Position numbers and translations under genes: made by a program
Source of the DNA: Betaproteobacteria bacterium
Lineage (GTDB): Bacteria > Pseudomonadota > Gammaproteobacteria > Burkholderiales > Burkholderiaceae_C
Length of the DNA: 64,000 nucleotides
NCBI GenBank assembly: GCA_013289985.1
Contig: JABCYW010000001.1
Span: forward strand, 1-64,000
Direction of reading: 5' to 3'
In this document: positions 51,352 through 60,098 of the stretch, one piece after another
Numbering within the stretch: position 1 is the stretch's first letter
Layout: each line of letters opens with the position of its first letter
The notes under the pieces: model-generated
What the model saw: the letters and a program-made list of their open reading frames with translations, nothing else
What the model was told of the DNA's origin: nothing
Database searches by the model: none

Positions 51352-52317
51352 ATGTTCTCGCTCAATCCCGCGGCACGCGCCGTCGCGGCCCTCCTGCTCG
51401 CGGCCGCCTCCGCCGACGCCCTCGCCTGCTCCGCCTGCGGCTGCACCCTCAACGCCGACTGGGCCACGCAAGGCCTCACGAGCCGCACGGGCCTCACCGC
51501 CGACCTGCGCATCGACTGGTTCGACCAGGACGACCTGCGCTCCGGCACCGGCCGCGTGAACCGCGCCTCGCTCCAGGTGCCCAACGGCGAGGAGATCCAG
51601 CAGCACACGATCAACAGCAACGCCACGCTGACGCTGGACTACGGCCTCGATGCGGACTGGGGCGTCACGCTGATGCTGCCGTGGCTGGATCGCCACCACA
51701 CCACCATCGCCGCGGGCGACACCGGCATCTCGAGCTCGCGCTCCAGCAGCATCGGCGACGTGCGCGTGCTGGCTCGCTACATGGGCCTGTCCGAGGAAAA
51801 GGACTGGGGCCTGCAGTTCGGCCTGAAGCTGCCCACCGGCGACTCGCACGGCGTGGACTTCGACGGCGGCCCGCAACAGGGCGAGATGGTGGACCGCGGC
51901 CTGCAGCCCGGCACCGGCTCCACGGACCTGCTCGCGGGCGCGTTCAAGTTCGGCGCGATCGGCGAGTCAGCCGACTGGTTCGGCCAGGCCCTGCTGCAGA
52001 TCCCCGTCGCCTCCGACCGCGCGTTCAAGCCGGGCGTCGGCGCCAACCTCACGGCCGGCGTGCGTTACCGGGGCCTGGGCGCCGTGGTGCCGCAGGTGCA
52101 GTTCAACTCGCGCATCGAGAAGCGCGAGACGGGCAGCGAGGCCGACACGCCCAACTCCGGCGCGACGCTCGTCTACTTCAGCCCGGGCGCCACCTTCAAC
52201 GTGAGCGAGAAGGCCAGCGTCTACCTGTTCGGCCAGGTGCCCGTGTACCAGCGCGTCAACGGCATGCAGCTCGAGCCGAAGTGGAGCCTGTCGGCGGGCG
52301 TGCACGCGGCGTTCTGA
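51352..52317 (+). CDS. Outer-membrane beta-barrel protein with N-terminal CxxCxC cluster
   Basis: A 321-residue exported protein. The signal peptide ends near ADALA, so the mature protein begins with CSACGCTLNADW, a CxxCxC cluster. The rest is alternating strands of a transporter-type barrel (LRIDWFDQDDLRSG; DWGVTLMLPWLDRHH; FGLKLPTGDSHGVDFDG; FGQVPVYQRVNGMQL), ending in Phe as outer-membrane proteins do. The Cys cluster at the mature N-terminus suggests metal binding in the periplasm. It follows the DUF2946 gene by 106 bp. Confidence 0.84.
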   Translation: MFSLNPAARAVAALLLAAASADALACSACGCTLNADWATQGLTSRTGLTADLRIDWFDQDDLRSGTGRVNRASLQVPNGEEIQQHTINSNATLTLDYGLDADWGVTLMLPWLDRHHTTIAAGDTGISSSRSSSIGDVRVLARYMGLSEEKDWGLQFGLKLPTGDSHGVDFDGGPQQGEMVDRGLQPGTGSTDLLAGAFKFGAIGESADWFGQALLQIPVASDRAFKPGVGANLTAGVRYRGLGAVVPQVQFNSRIEKRETGSEADTPNSGATLVYFSPGATFNVSEKASVYLFGQVPVYQRVNGMQLEPKWSLSAGVHAAF

Positions 52318-52399
52318 CCCGCTGACGCGGGCAAATGCCTGACGGCGTTTTTGCTGCGCCTGGGTCAAAATCCCGCGCTGACCAACCGAGTTCCCACCC

Positions 52400-53305
52400 A
52401 TGCTCCACGCCCCCACGCTCGTCACCGCCGCCGGCGGCCCCACCCTCTCGCGCATCGTCGCCGGCGCCTGGCGCATGGGCGACTGGAACTTCTCCGTCGC
52501 CGAGCGCGTGCGCTGGATCGAGGGCTGCCTGGATCTCGGCATCACCACCTTCGACCACGCCGACATCTACGGCGGCTACGCGGTCGAGGCCTTGTTCGGC
52601 GAGGCATTGGCCGCCGCGCCGCAACTGCGCGAGCGGCTCCAGATCGTCACCAAGTGCGGCATCCGAATGGTCTCGGGCGCGCGGCCCGAGCATCGCCTCG
52701 GCCACTACGACACGTCGGCCGCGCACGTCGAGCGCTCGGTGGAAAACTCGCTGGCCAACCTGCGCACCGACCACCTGGACGTGCTGCTGATCCACCGTCC
52801 CGACGCATTGATGGACGCCGACGCGCTGGCCGCCTGCTTCGAGCGCCTGCGCGCGGCGGGCAAGGTGCGTCACTTCGGCGTCTCCAACTTCACGCCCTCG
52901 CAGTTCGCGTTGCTGCACCGGCGCGTGCCGCTGGTCACCAACCAGATCGAGGCCTCGCCGCTGCACATCGCGCCGTTCCACGACGGCACGCTCGACCAGG
53001 CGCAGGATCTCGGCGTCGCGCCGATGATCTGGTCGGCGCTGGCCGGCGGCCGCCTGTTCACTGGCACTGACGACGCGGCGCGCCGTGTTCGCGGCGTGCT
53101 CGAGCGCATCGCCGGCGCGCGCGGCATCAGCGTCACGACGCTGGTCTACGCGTGGCTGCTGCGCCATCCGGCGCGCCTGATCCCGCTCACAGGCTCGCGC
53201 CGTCTCGACGCGATGCGCGAGGCCGTCGCGGCGCTCGACGTGGCCATCGACGCGCAGACCTGGTACGAGATCTGGGTGGCCGGCAACGGTGCACCGTGTC
53301 CTTGA
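52400..53305 (+). CDS. Aldo/keto reductase, YdhF-like
   Basis: A 301-residue NADPH-dependent oxidoreductase with a TIM-barrel fold. The tetrad is visible: Asp and Tyr in TTFDHADIYGGYAVE, Lys in QIVTKCGIRMVSG, His in LLIHRPDALMD. GVSNFTPSQFALL and the C-terminal IPLTGSRRLDAM coenzyme segment follow. The pattern is closest to E. coli YdhF. Physiological substrate unknown. Confidence 0.92.
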   Translation: MLHAPTLVTAAGGPTLSRIVAGAWRMGDWNFSVAERVRWIEGCLDLGITTFDHADIYGGYAVEALFGEALAAAPQLRERLQIVTKCGIRMVSGARPEHRLGHYDTSAAHVERSVENSLANLRTDHLDVLLIHRPDALMDADALAACFERLRAAGKVRHFGVSNFTPSQFALLHRRVPLVTNQIEASPLHIAPFHDGTLDQAQDLGVAPMIWSALAGGRLFTGTDDAARRVRGVLERIAGARGISVTTLVYAWLLRHPARLIPLTGSRRLDAMREAVAALDVAIDAQTWYEIWVAGNGAPCP

Positions 53306-53348
53306 TCGACCGTCGAACCCGCGACTGCGCGCGGAATGACGCATTAGC

Positions 53349-54062
53349 TCATGACGCGAACGCCAGGACGACGCGCCGCGTCGACGCCGACTTCTTCTCG
53401 ATCTTCTTGACCATCAGCGCGCCGATCTCCGCCGTGTTGGACACGTGCGTGCCGCCGCAGGGCTGCAGGTCGACGCCCTCGATCTCCAGCAGCCGCACAC
53501 GCCCCGTGCCGCGCGGTGGCTGCACGCTCATGCTGCGCACCAGGCCCGGATTCGCATCCAGTTCCGCATCGGTGATCCAGCGCATGGACACCGGATGCGC
53601 CTCGGCCACCAGGCGGGCGAGGCCGGCCTCGATCGCGTCCTTGTCCAGCGGGTCGGTCATGTGGAAGTCGAGCCGCGCGTAATCGGCGGTGATCGAGCAG
53701 CCGTCCACCGGGTGCGGAATCAGCGCGCACAGCAGGTGCGTCGCGGTATGGAAGCGCATGTGGGCGCGGCGCCGCGCGACGTCGATGCGCGCGCGCACCC
53801 TGTCGCCCGGCTTGAACGCGGAGAGATCGTCGGCATCGGCCAGCACATGCACCACGTCGCCGGGCTGCTCGCCCTTGCGCGTGTCGCTGGTCGCGACGAC
53901 GCGGCCGTCGGCCAGCACCAGCTCGCCGCGGTCGCCCGCCTGGCCGCCGCCGTGCGGATAGAAAACGGTGCGATCGAGCTGCACGCCGCGCTCGTCGACC
54001 GCGGTGACGACCGCGTCGCACTCGGTGAGCGCGGCATCGGCGCGGAACAGTTCCTCGGTCAT
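53349..54062 (-). CDS. Alanyl-tRNA editing protein AlaX-type
   Basis: A 237-residue free-standing editing domain that hydrolyses mischarged Ser- or Gly-tRNA(Ala). The zinc-site residues are complete: HxxxH in RFHTATHLLCAL and CxxxH in LQPCGGTHVSNTAEIG. The N-terminal beta domain carries TVFYPHGGGQAGDRGEL. It is the last gene of the EamA-aminotransferase-PhzF transcript, 22 bp after PhzF. Confidence 0.92.
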   Translation of the reverse strand: MTEELFRADAALTECDAVVTAVDERGVQLDRTVFYPHGGGQAGDRGELVLADGRVVATSDTRKGEQPGDVVHVLADADDLSAFKPGDRVRARIDVARRRAHMRFHTATHLLCALIPHPVDGCSITADYARLDFHMTDPLDKDAIEAGLARLVAEAHPVSMRWITDAELDANPGLVRSMSVQPPRGTGRVRLLEIEGVDLQPCGGTHVSNTAEIGALMVKKIEKKSASTRRVVLAFAS

Positions 54063-54084
54063 GCGGCGTCTCCCACGCGAAAGT

Positions 54085-54927
54085 TCAAAGCAGCACCGAC
54101 CCGGCGATGCAGGCCGCCACGTCGCCGCCGATCCAGGTGCCCTCGGCGTCGCGCCGCACGTGGATGCGGCCGGCGCGGCCCATCGCGGTGCCCTGCGCGG
54201 CGACGTAGTTCGCCGGCGCGCGGTCGGTGTCGATGAGCCATTGCGCGACGTTGGCGTTGAGGCTGCCGGTGACCGGGTCTTCGTTGATGCCGATGGCCGC
54301 GGCAAAGAAACGTACTTCGAAATCCGACTCGCTGCCGGCCGGATGCGGGCCGACGACGCCGACCTTGCCGTGCGCCTTCAGCGCCGCATGGTCGGGCTTG
54401 AGCGCCAGCACCGTGGCGGCGCTGTCCAGGAGCAACGTCAGCTGCGGAAAGCCGTTGGACAGCCAGGCCGCGTCGCGCACCCGCGCGGGGTCGAGGCCCA
54501 GCGCAGCGTACACGCGATGCAGCAGCTCGGCGTCGGCGCGTTCCACCGTGGTGGGCGGCGCCGCGAACGCGAGGCGCTCGGCGTGGCGCAGCGGCACCAG
54601 GCCGATGCCGCATTCCTGCACCACCGTGCCGGCGCGCTTCGGCTGGCCGCCGGCCCGCAGCCACACGTGGCACGAGCCCAGCGTGGGATGGCCGGCGAAC
54701 GGCAGCTCGCCGCCCGGCGTGAAGATGCGCACGCGGTAGTCGGCCTCGGGCGTGGTGGGCGGCAGCAGGAAGGTGGTCTCGGACAGGTTGGTCCAGCGCG
54801 CGAACGCCGCCATCCGCTCGGTATCCAGGCCGCCGCCGTCATGCACCACGGCCAGCGGATTGCCCAGCATCGCGGTGTCGGTGAAGACGTCGACCTGGCT
54901 GAAGCCGCGTTGGCGCTGGCCGCTCAT
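54085..54927 (-). CDS. PhzF-family isomerase/epimerase
   Basis: A 280-residue diaminopimelate-epimerase-fold protein. The catalytic Glu is in NLSETTFLLPP (about residue 49), with FTPGGELPFAGHPTLGSCHV and NEDPVTGSLNANVAQWLI as the family motifs. The real substrate is unknown outside phenazine synthesis, and no phenazine genes are here. Its ATG overlaps the aminotransferase stop (ATGA at 54924-54927). Confidence 0.92.
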   Translation of the reverse strand: MSGQRQRGFSQVDVFTDTAMLGNPLAVVHDGGGLDTERMAAFARWTNLSETTFLLPPTTPEADYRVRIFTPGGELPFAGHPTLGSCHVWLRAGGQPKRAGTVVQECGIGLVPLRHAERLAFAAPPTTVERADAELLHRVYAALGLDPARVRDAAWLSNGFPQLTLLLDSAATVLALKPDHAALKAHGKVGVVGPHPAGSESDFEVRFFAAAIGINEDPVTGSLNANVAQWLIDTDRAPANYVAAQGTAMGRAGRIHVRRDAEGTWIGGDVAACIAGSVLL

Positions 54928-56156
54928 GCCGCCGCCAGCGACGGCTGCGTCGCGAGATGCGCCTTGACCACGTTGCCCAGGCGCTGCACGGCATCGGCGA
55001 TGTCGGCCGGCGACAGCGTGACGAAGGACAGGCGCAGCGTGCGCGTGTCGGGATGGTCGGCATAGAACGCCGCGCCCGGCACGTAGGCCACGCCGGCCTC
55101 GACCGCCTTGGGCAGCAGCGCCATCGCGTCGCAGCCGGCCGGCAGGCGCATCCAGAAGAACATGCCGCCGCTGGGCTTGCGCCATTCGCAACCCGCGGGC
55201 ATCGAGGCCTTCAGCGCCGCGTCCATCGCATCGCGCTGCGTGCGGTAGCGGTCGCGGATCGTGGGGATGTGCTGCTCGAGGAAGCCGTTCTTGATGACCT
55301 CGTACACCACGCGCTGGCTGAACGAGCCGGTGTGCAGGTCGGCCGCCTGCTTGGACTGCAGCAGCTTCGGGTACAGCGTGGGCGGGCACACCATGAAGCC
55401 CAGGCGCAGGCCCGGCGCCAGCACCTTCGAGAACGAGCCGAGGTACAGCACGCCGTCGCCCCAGCGCGCGGCGAGCGGCTTCGGCGGCGCGTCGTCGTAC
55501 CAGAGATCGCCGTACGGGTTGTCTTCCACCAGCGGCACGTTGGCGCGCTGCGCGGCGGCGATGATCGCGTCGCGGCGGGCGTCGGGGATCACGCGGCCCG
55601 TCGGGTTCTGGAAGTTGGGCAGCACGTACATGAAGCGCGTGCCCTGCGGCAGCGCCGCGATGGCGTCGGGCAGCGGGCCATCGGCGTCGCCGGCCACCGA
55701 GGTGAACACCGGCTCGTTCGGGTTGAAGGCCTGCAGCGCGCCGAGATAGGTGGGCGTCTCGACGGCCACGACGTTGCCGGCGTCCAGCATCACCTTGCCG
55801 ACGAGGTCGAGGCCCTGCTGCGAGCCGTTGGTGATCAGCACGCGGTTGGCCGGCGCGTCGATGCCGCGCGCGCCCAGCATGGCCGAGACCCATTCGCGCA
55901 GCGGGCCGAAGCCCTCGCTGGCCGCGTACTGCAGCGCCTCGCGCGGCGTTTCGGCCAGCACCTTGGCGGTGGCCTCGCGCATGGCCTCCACCGGGAAGGT
56001 CTCGGCCGAGGGCAGGCCGCCGGCCAGCGAGCGCACGCCCGGCAGCTCGGTGAGCTTGAGGATCTCGCGAATGACCGACGGGTTCATGCGTTCGCAGCGC
56101 CGGGCCAGTTGCCAGGGCGAGCGGGTCGAGTCGGAGGAGGGGGTGGAACCGGTCAT
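54924..56156 (-). CDS. PLP-dependent aminotransferase, 2-aminoadipate transaminase-like
   Basis: A 410-residue fold-type I aminotransferase. The PLP lysine is in LGSFSKVLAPGLRLGF, ITNGSQQGLDLVGKVML and ETPTYLGALQAF bind cofactor, and NFQNPTGRVIPDARRD is the Asn/Asp region. The pattern resembles LysN/2-aminoadipate aminotransferases, which accept several amino acids. ATG at 56156 (AAGG seven bases before) was preferred to a TTG eight codons earlier. Middle of the MocR-divergent operon. Confidence 0.92.
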   Translation of the reverse strand: MTGSTPSSDSTRSPWQLARRCERMNPSVIREILKLTELPGVRSLAGGLPSAETFPVEAMREATAKVLAETPREALQYAASEGFGPLREWVSAMLGARGIDAPANRVLITNGSQQGLDLVGKVMLDAGNVVAVETPTYLGALQAFNPNEPVFTSVAGDADGPLPDAIAALPQGTRFMYVLPNFQNPTGRVIPDARRDAIIAAAQRANVPLVEDNPYGDLWYDDAPPKPLAARWGDGVLYLGSFSKVLAPGLRLGFMVCPPTLYPKLLQSKQAADLHTGSFSQRVVYEVIKNGFLEQHIPTIRDRYRTQRDAMDAALKASMPAGCEWRKPSGGMFFWMRLPAGCDAMALLPKAVEAGVAYVPGAAFYADHPDTRTLRLSFVTLSPADIADAVQRLGNVVKAHLATQPSLAAA

Positions 56157-56193
56157 GGGAGAGCCTTCAACGGGAGTCAACGGAATTCGAACA

Positions 56194-57174
56194 TCAGGGA
56201 CGGAGCCGCGGCGCGCCGGCCGGCATGCGCCGACCGAGGTACACGCACGCCATCACGGCGACGGAAAAGCCCAGCGTGGCTGGGCGCAGCCGCTCGCCCA
56301 GCAGGGGCACGGCCAGCAGGATCGAGATGAAGGGCTGCAGCAGCTGCACCTGGCTGACGCGCAGCGTGCCGCCCCAGGCCAGGCCGCGGTACCAGGCGAA
56401 GAAGCCCATCCACATCGAGAACAGCGCCACGTACGCGAACCCGGCCCAGGCCGACGCAGGCACGGCCTCGCCGGGCCATTGCGTGACGAGCACCGGCAGC
56501 GTGACGGGCAGCGCCAGCACGAGCACCCACGAGATCGTCTGCTCCGGCGTCATGCCGTCCGGGCCGGACGACACGCGCACGCCGGTGATGTAGCCGATGG
56601 ACGACGCGATCACCGCGCCCACCAGCAGCAGGTCGCCCAGTTGCGGGCGCCCGGCGCCGCTCCACGCGGCGAAGGCGACGACCAGCGCCGCCCCGAGCAG
56701 CGCGAAGCCCCAGAAGCCGCGCGACGGGCGCTGGTGCAGCAGCAGCGCGCCGACCGCGGCGGTGGCCAGCGGCATCAGGCCGGTGATGACGGCCGCGTGC
56801 ATCGCGTCGACGCGGCGCACCGCCAGGCCCAGCAGCAGCGGCCAGCCCAGCACGTTGCCGAACACGGTGAGCAGCAGCATCGGCCAGTGCTGGCGGCGCG
56901 GCCAGGGTGCGCGCGTGGCGAGCAGGTAGGCCATCGACAGCAGTCCCGCGACGCCGGCACGGCCGATCGCGACGAACACGGCGGGCAGCCGCGGCGCTTC
57001 CTGGCTGCCGGCGGCGAGCCGCGTCATCGGGATCGTGCCCGCGAAGATCAGCATGCCCAGCACGCCCAGCCACAGCCCCGCGCGCGAGCGGCGCGCGTGC
57101 TCGTCCGCGACCGCGTGCGCCGCCGCGGAGGCGGGCGCGGGCAGCGGCAAGGCGGGTTCGGGCTCGAGGCGCAT
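56194..57174 (-). CDS. EamA/DMT-family transporter
   Basis: A 326-residue drug/metabolite-type exporter with ten hydrophobic helices in two EamA halves (FAGTIPMTRLAAG...; LLHQRPSRGFWGFALLGAAL; SMWMGFFAWYRGLAWGGT; PFISILLAVPLLGERLRP). An Arg/His-containing soluble leader precedes helix I. First gene of the operon divergent from the MocR regulator; in such loci the transporter usually exports the amino acid or amine sensed by the regulator. Confidence 0.9.
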   Translation of the reverse strand: MRLEPEPALPLPAPASAAAHAVADEHARRSRAGLWLGVLGMLIFAGTIPMTRLAAGSQEAPRLPAVFVAIGRAGVAGLLSMAYLLATRAPWPRRQHWPMLLLTVFGNVLGWPLLLGLAVRRVDAMHAAVITGLMPLATAAVGALLLHQRPSRGFWGFALLGAALVVAFAAWSGAGRPQLGDLLLVGAVIASSIGYITGVRVSSGPDGMTPEQTISWVLVLALPVTLPVLVTQWPGEAVPASAWAGFAYVALFSMWMGFFAWYRGLAWGGTLRVSQVQLLQPFISILLAVPLLGERLRPATLGFSVAVMACVYLGRRMPAGAPRLRP

Positions 57175-57252
57175 GGCGTGCGGCGGGCGCGCCGTGCCTT
57201 CGGGAGAAAGCGGACGAACGGTGCGCGGAACAGGCAGTCTAGGCGGATAATC

Positions 57253-57320
57253 AGTACACGAGCAGTACAGTCTTTGGTGCAGTTCGGTGATCTGTATCGT
57301 CGCCCGCGGCAGTACAGATC
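57253..57320. promoter_or_regulatory. Cluster of putative MocR operator half-sites
   Basis: AGTACA occurs at 57253-57258, 57264-57269 (11-bp phase) and 57311-57316, and GATCTGTA (57289-57296) is inverted relative to TACAGATC (57313-57320). Mixed direct and inverted repeats between a MocR gene and its divergent target are typical of this regulator class. Confidence 0.6.
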
Positions 57321-57343
57321 GCGCCCAGCCAGGAACGCCTTCG

Positions 57344-58909
57344 ATGCAGGACGACGCCCTCTCTCCGCCGCGCGCCCGTCGCGCGCCGCCCGTGCCCGCG
57401 GCCCCGGCGGCCGTCGCGGTGGGCGCCGCCGTGCTGGCGCGCAGCGCCGCGCAGACGCTGGCCGAGCAGCTCGCCGGCCACTACGCCGCCCGCATCCGCC
57501 AGCGCCTGCTGCTGCCCGGCGCGCGCTTGCCCTCGGTGCGCGAGAGCGCGCGCCGCCACCGCGTGAGCCCGTCGACAGTGGTGGCGGCTTACGACCAACT
57601 GCTGGCGCAAGGCCTCGTGGAAGCAAAGCGCCAGCGCGGCTTCTTCGTGCGCGATGGCGACACGATGACGCCGCGTGCCGCCGGCGCGACGCTGGCCGAG
57701 CCGCCAGACCTGGCCGTGCACCGAGCCATCACCACCGAGACCTCGCCGCGCCAGTCCGCGCCGCTGCGCCCGCCGCCGGTGGACGCCACCGCGCTGATCC
57801 GCGGCATGTTCGCGGCCGATGCGCAGCATCCGGCGCCGGGCCTGGGCACGCTGCCGCCCGAGTGGCTGGACGCGGCCATGCTGCAGACGGCGCTGCGCCG
57901 CGTGATGGCGCCGGCGCGATCGGCCAGCGACACGCACCTGCCCTCCAGCTACCTCAGCTACGGCGAACCGGCCGGCGACACGCGGTTGCGCCACGCGCTG
58001 GCGCAACGCTTGGCCGACTTCGGCGTGCCCGCCACGCCCGCGCAGATCGTCACCGCCAACGGCGCCACGCACGCGCTCGACATCGTCTCGCGCGGCCTGC
58101 TCACGCCGGGCGACGCCGTGCTGGTGGACGACCCCGGCTGGTCGGTGGAGTTCGCCCGCCTCACGCAGTTGGGCATGCGGCTGCTGCCGGTGCCGCGTGG
58201 CGTCGACGGCCCCGACCTCGCCGCGATGGACGCGCTCGCCAAGGCGCACCAGCCGCGCCTGTACGTCACCTGCTCGGTGCTGCACAACCCCACCGGCGCG
58301 TCGCTGGGCCTGGCCTCCGCGCACCAGGTGCTGCGGCTGGCCGAGCAGCACGACTTCCGCATCGTCGAGGACGACACCTACGCCCACCTGGCACCCGCGC
58401 ACGCGCCGCGCCTGTCCGCGCTCGACGGCCTGCGCCGCACGATCTACGTCTCGGGCTTCGCCAAGATCCTCGCGCCGGGCTGGCGCGTCGGCTTCATGGC
58501 GGCGCCGCCCGACCTCGTGGAACGCCTCGTCGACGTGAAGCTGCTGGGCACGCTCACCACGCCCGCGCTGCTCGAACAGGCGGTGGCGGTGTGCCTCGAA
58601 CAGGGCTGGCTGCGCCGCCACGCCGACCGCGTCGTCGCACGGCTGGGTGCCGCGCGCACCCGCAGCGTGAAACTGGCGCTGGCCGCCGGCTGCCGCTTCG
58701 CGACGCCCCCCGCGGGCCTGTTCGGCTGGGTGGACACCGGCGTCGACACCGAGCGCCTGGCCACCGACCTGCTCGACGAAGGCTGGCTGCTCGCGCCCGG
58801 CACCGTGTTCCATCCGGGACGGCGGCCGTCGACGCTGATGCGCATCAACTTCGCGACGACGCAGGATCCGCGGTTCTGGCGGGCGTTCGAGAAGGCGCGC
58901 GGGGCCTGA
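57344..58909 (+). CDS. MocR-type regulator (GntR DNA-binding plus aminotransferase domain)
   Basis: A 521-residue fusion. Residues about 45-110 are a GntR winged helix (AEQLAGHYAARIRQRLLLPG; LPSVRESARRHRVSPSTVV), residues about 150-515 a PLP aminotransferase-fold effector domain with the Schiff-base lysine in YVSGFAKILAPGWRVGF and VTANGATHALDIVSRGL, VLHNPTGASLG. Regulators of this class sense amino acids or PLP. Start MQDDALSPPRARRAPP; an in-frame ATG 19 codons earlier runs through the operator region. Divergent from the EamA operon. Confidence 0.92.
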   Translation: MQDDALSPPRARRAPPVPAAPAAVAVGAAVLARSAAQTLAEQLAGHYAARIRQRLLLPGARLPSVRESARRHRVSPSTVVAAYDQLLAQGLVEAKRQRGFFVRDGDTMTPRAAGATLAEPPDLAVHRAITTETSPRQSAPLRPPPVDATALIRGMFAADAQHPAPGLGTLPPEWLDAAMLQTALRRVMAPARSASDTHLPSSYLSYGEPAGDTRLRHALAQRLADFGVPATPAQIVTANGATHALDIVSRGLLTPGDAVLVDDPGWSVEFARLTQLGMRLLPVPRGVDGPDLAAMDALAKAHQPRLYVTCSVLHNPTGASLGLASAHQVLRLAEQHDFRIVEDDTYAHLAPAHAPRLSALDGLRRTIYVSGFAKILAPGWRVGFMAAPPDLVERLVDVKLLGTLTTPALLEQAVAVCLEQGWLRRHADRVVARLGAARTRSVKLALAAGCRFATPPAGLFGWVDTGVDTERLATDLLDEGWLLAPGTVFHPGRRPSTLMRINFATTQDPRFWRAFEKARGA

Positions 58910-58916
58910 AGCGCGG

Positions 58917-60047
58917 TCAGGGCGTCACGAACTTGCGTGCCCGCTCGCGCAGCGCCTCGACCTCGCCGATCTGCGCGCTGCGCAGGTGGAACTTGATCGC
59001 GTCGCGTATTTCCTGGCAGGGCGAAAACCCGGTTGCGGGCGACCAATGCGCGGCGAGGACGACGCGTTCCGCGTGAACGAGGTCGCGCCGCGATGTATCG
59101 CCCGTCATCTTGGCCAGCACGGCGCCGCTGATGGACAGGCTGATCAGATTGTCGGAGTGTTCGAACATCGCGTCGCTGATGGCGCGGCACTGCTGCTCGA
59201 GTTGCTCATCGCCTCCGGCATGGTTGCCGCAGACCTGGACCAGCGGCTGGAAGCTCGGAAAGTTCAAGCTCATCGCCTCGAAAAAGGCCTTCGACACCAG
59301 GCCACCGGCCGCCGCCAGATCCTCGCCGTCCTGCGGCACACGCCTGGCGACGACGCCCGCCACCGCATGCGGATAGAGGTCGAACCGCGACGACCCCGCC
59401 AGCCGCGACATCGCGTCGCTCACGCCCGCAGCATCCCCCGCGGCCTGCGCCTGTGCGAGCGCGTAGAACCACGGGATGCCGTTGCCCGCATCGACCTGCG
59501 CCCAGCGCGTAGCGTCGATCCGGGCGCAGCTCGGCGGGGCCGCGCGCATCGAGTGGCAAAGGCCGTAGCCCAGCGCGTAGAGACGGGCGTCCGTGGAGGC
59601 GACTGCCTGCTGCACCACGGCTTCGTCGCGGCCTTCCGTGCTGCGCATGTCGCCGGTATTGACGAGATCGGCCACGGCGCGATCCAGCGGATCGGCGCTG
59701 GATCGCAGCGCCGCGTCGATGCGGGCCTCGGCGCTGAGATAGCGCGCGGTCGCGGCGCGCGTCTGGACAGGCAACTCGCCGTCCGCCGCGGGATTCGAGA
59801 ACTGCGGCCCGTCCTCCATGCCGCACTGCTCCTTGTCGGCCGCCCTGTCCGGCGCCGACGCCGCCAGCGATTCCGCGAAGGTCCACGGATCGTCGGGCAT
59901 CGCCGCCAGCGCGAGCACAGCCTCGCGTTGCGCGCGCATCGCCGGGGTATCGAGGTCGATGTCCGGCGGCGGTGCCGCGGCCACGTGCGCGATCGCCGGG
60001 GCGCGGACCACCCACCACCCCGCGCCCGCGAGCAGCGCCACGGCCAC
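58917..60047 (-). CDS. Membrane-anchored hypothetical protein downstream of uup
   Basis: At least 376 residues: a hydrophobic N-terminal segment (AVALLAGAGWWVVRAP) then a helical periplasmic domain with about six Cys (DKEQCGMEDGPQF; LGYGLCHSMRAAPPSCARID; VQVCGNHAGG; EQQCRAISDAM; FSPCQEIRDAIK), likely disulphide-bonded. Family not recognised. The coordinates use the GTG at 60047, but the frame is open for 17 more codons. An ATC at 60087-60089 lies six bases after AGGAG and would give the basic leader RRAPLTPRRAAI expected before a membrane helix. It follows uup directly and converges with the MocR gene seven bases away. Confidence 0.72.
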   Translation of the reverse strand: MAVALLAGAGWWVVRAPAIAHVAAAPPPDIDLDTPAMRAQREAVLALAAMPDDPWTFAESLAASAPDRAADKEQCGMEDGPQFSNPAADGELPVQTRAATARYLSAEARIDAALRSSADPLDRAVADLVNTGDMRSTEGRDEAVVQQAVASTDARLYALGYGLCHSMRAAPPSCARIDATRWAQVDAGNGIPWFYALAQAQAAGDAAGVSDAMSRLAGSSRFDLYPHAVAGVVARRVPQDGEDLAAAGGLVSKAFFEAMSLNFPSFQPLVQVCGNHAGGDEQLEQQCRAISDAMFEHSDNLISLSISGAVLAKMTGDTSRRDLVHAERVVLAAHWSPATGFSPCQEIRDAIKFHLRSAQIGEVEALRERARKFVTP

Positions 60048-60098
60048 CGCGATCGCGGCGCGACGGGGCGTGAGCGGGGCGCGCCGGATGGCTGACTC

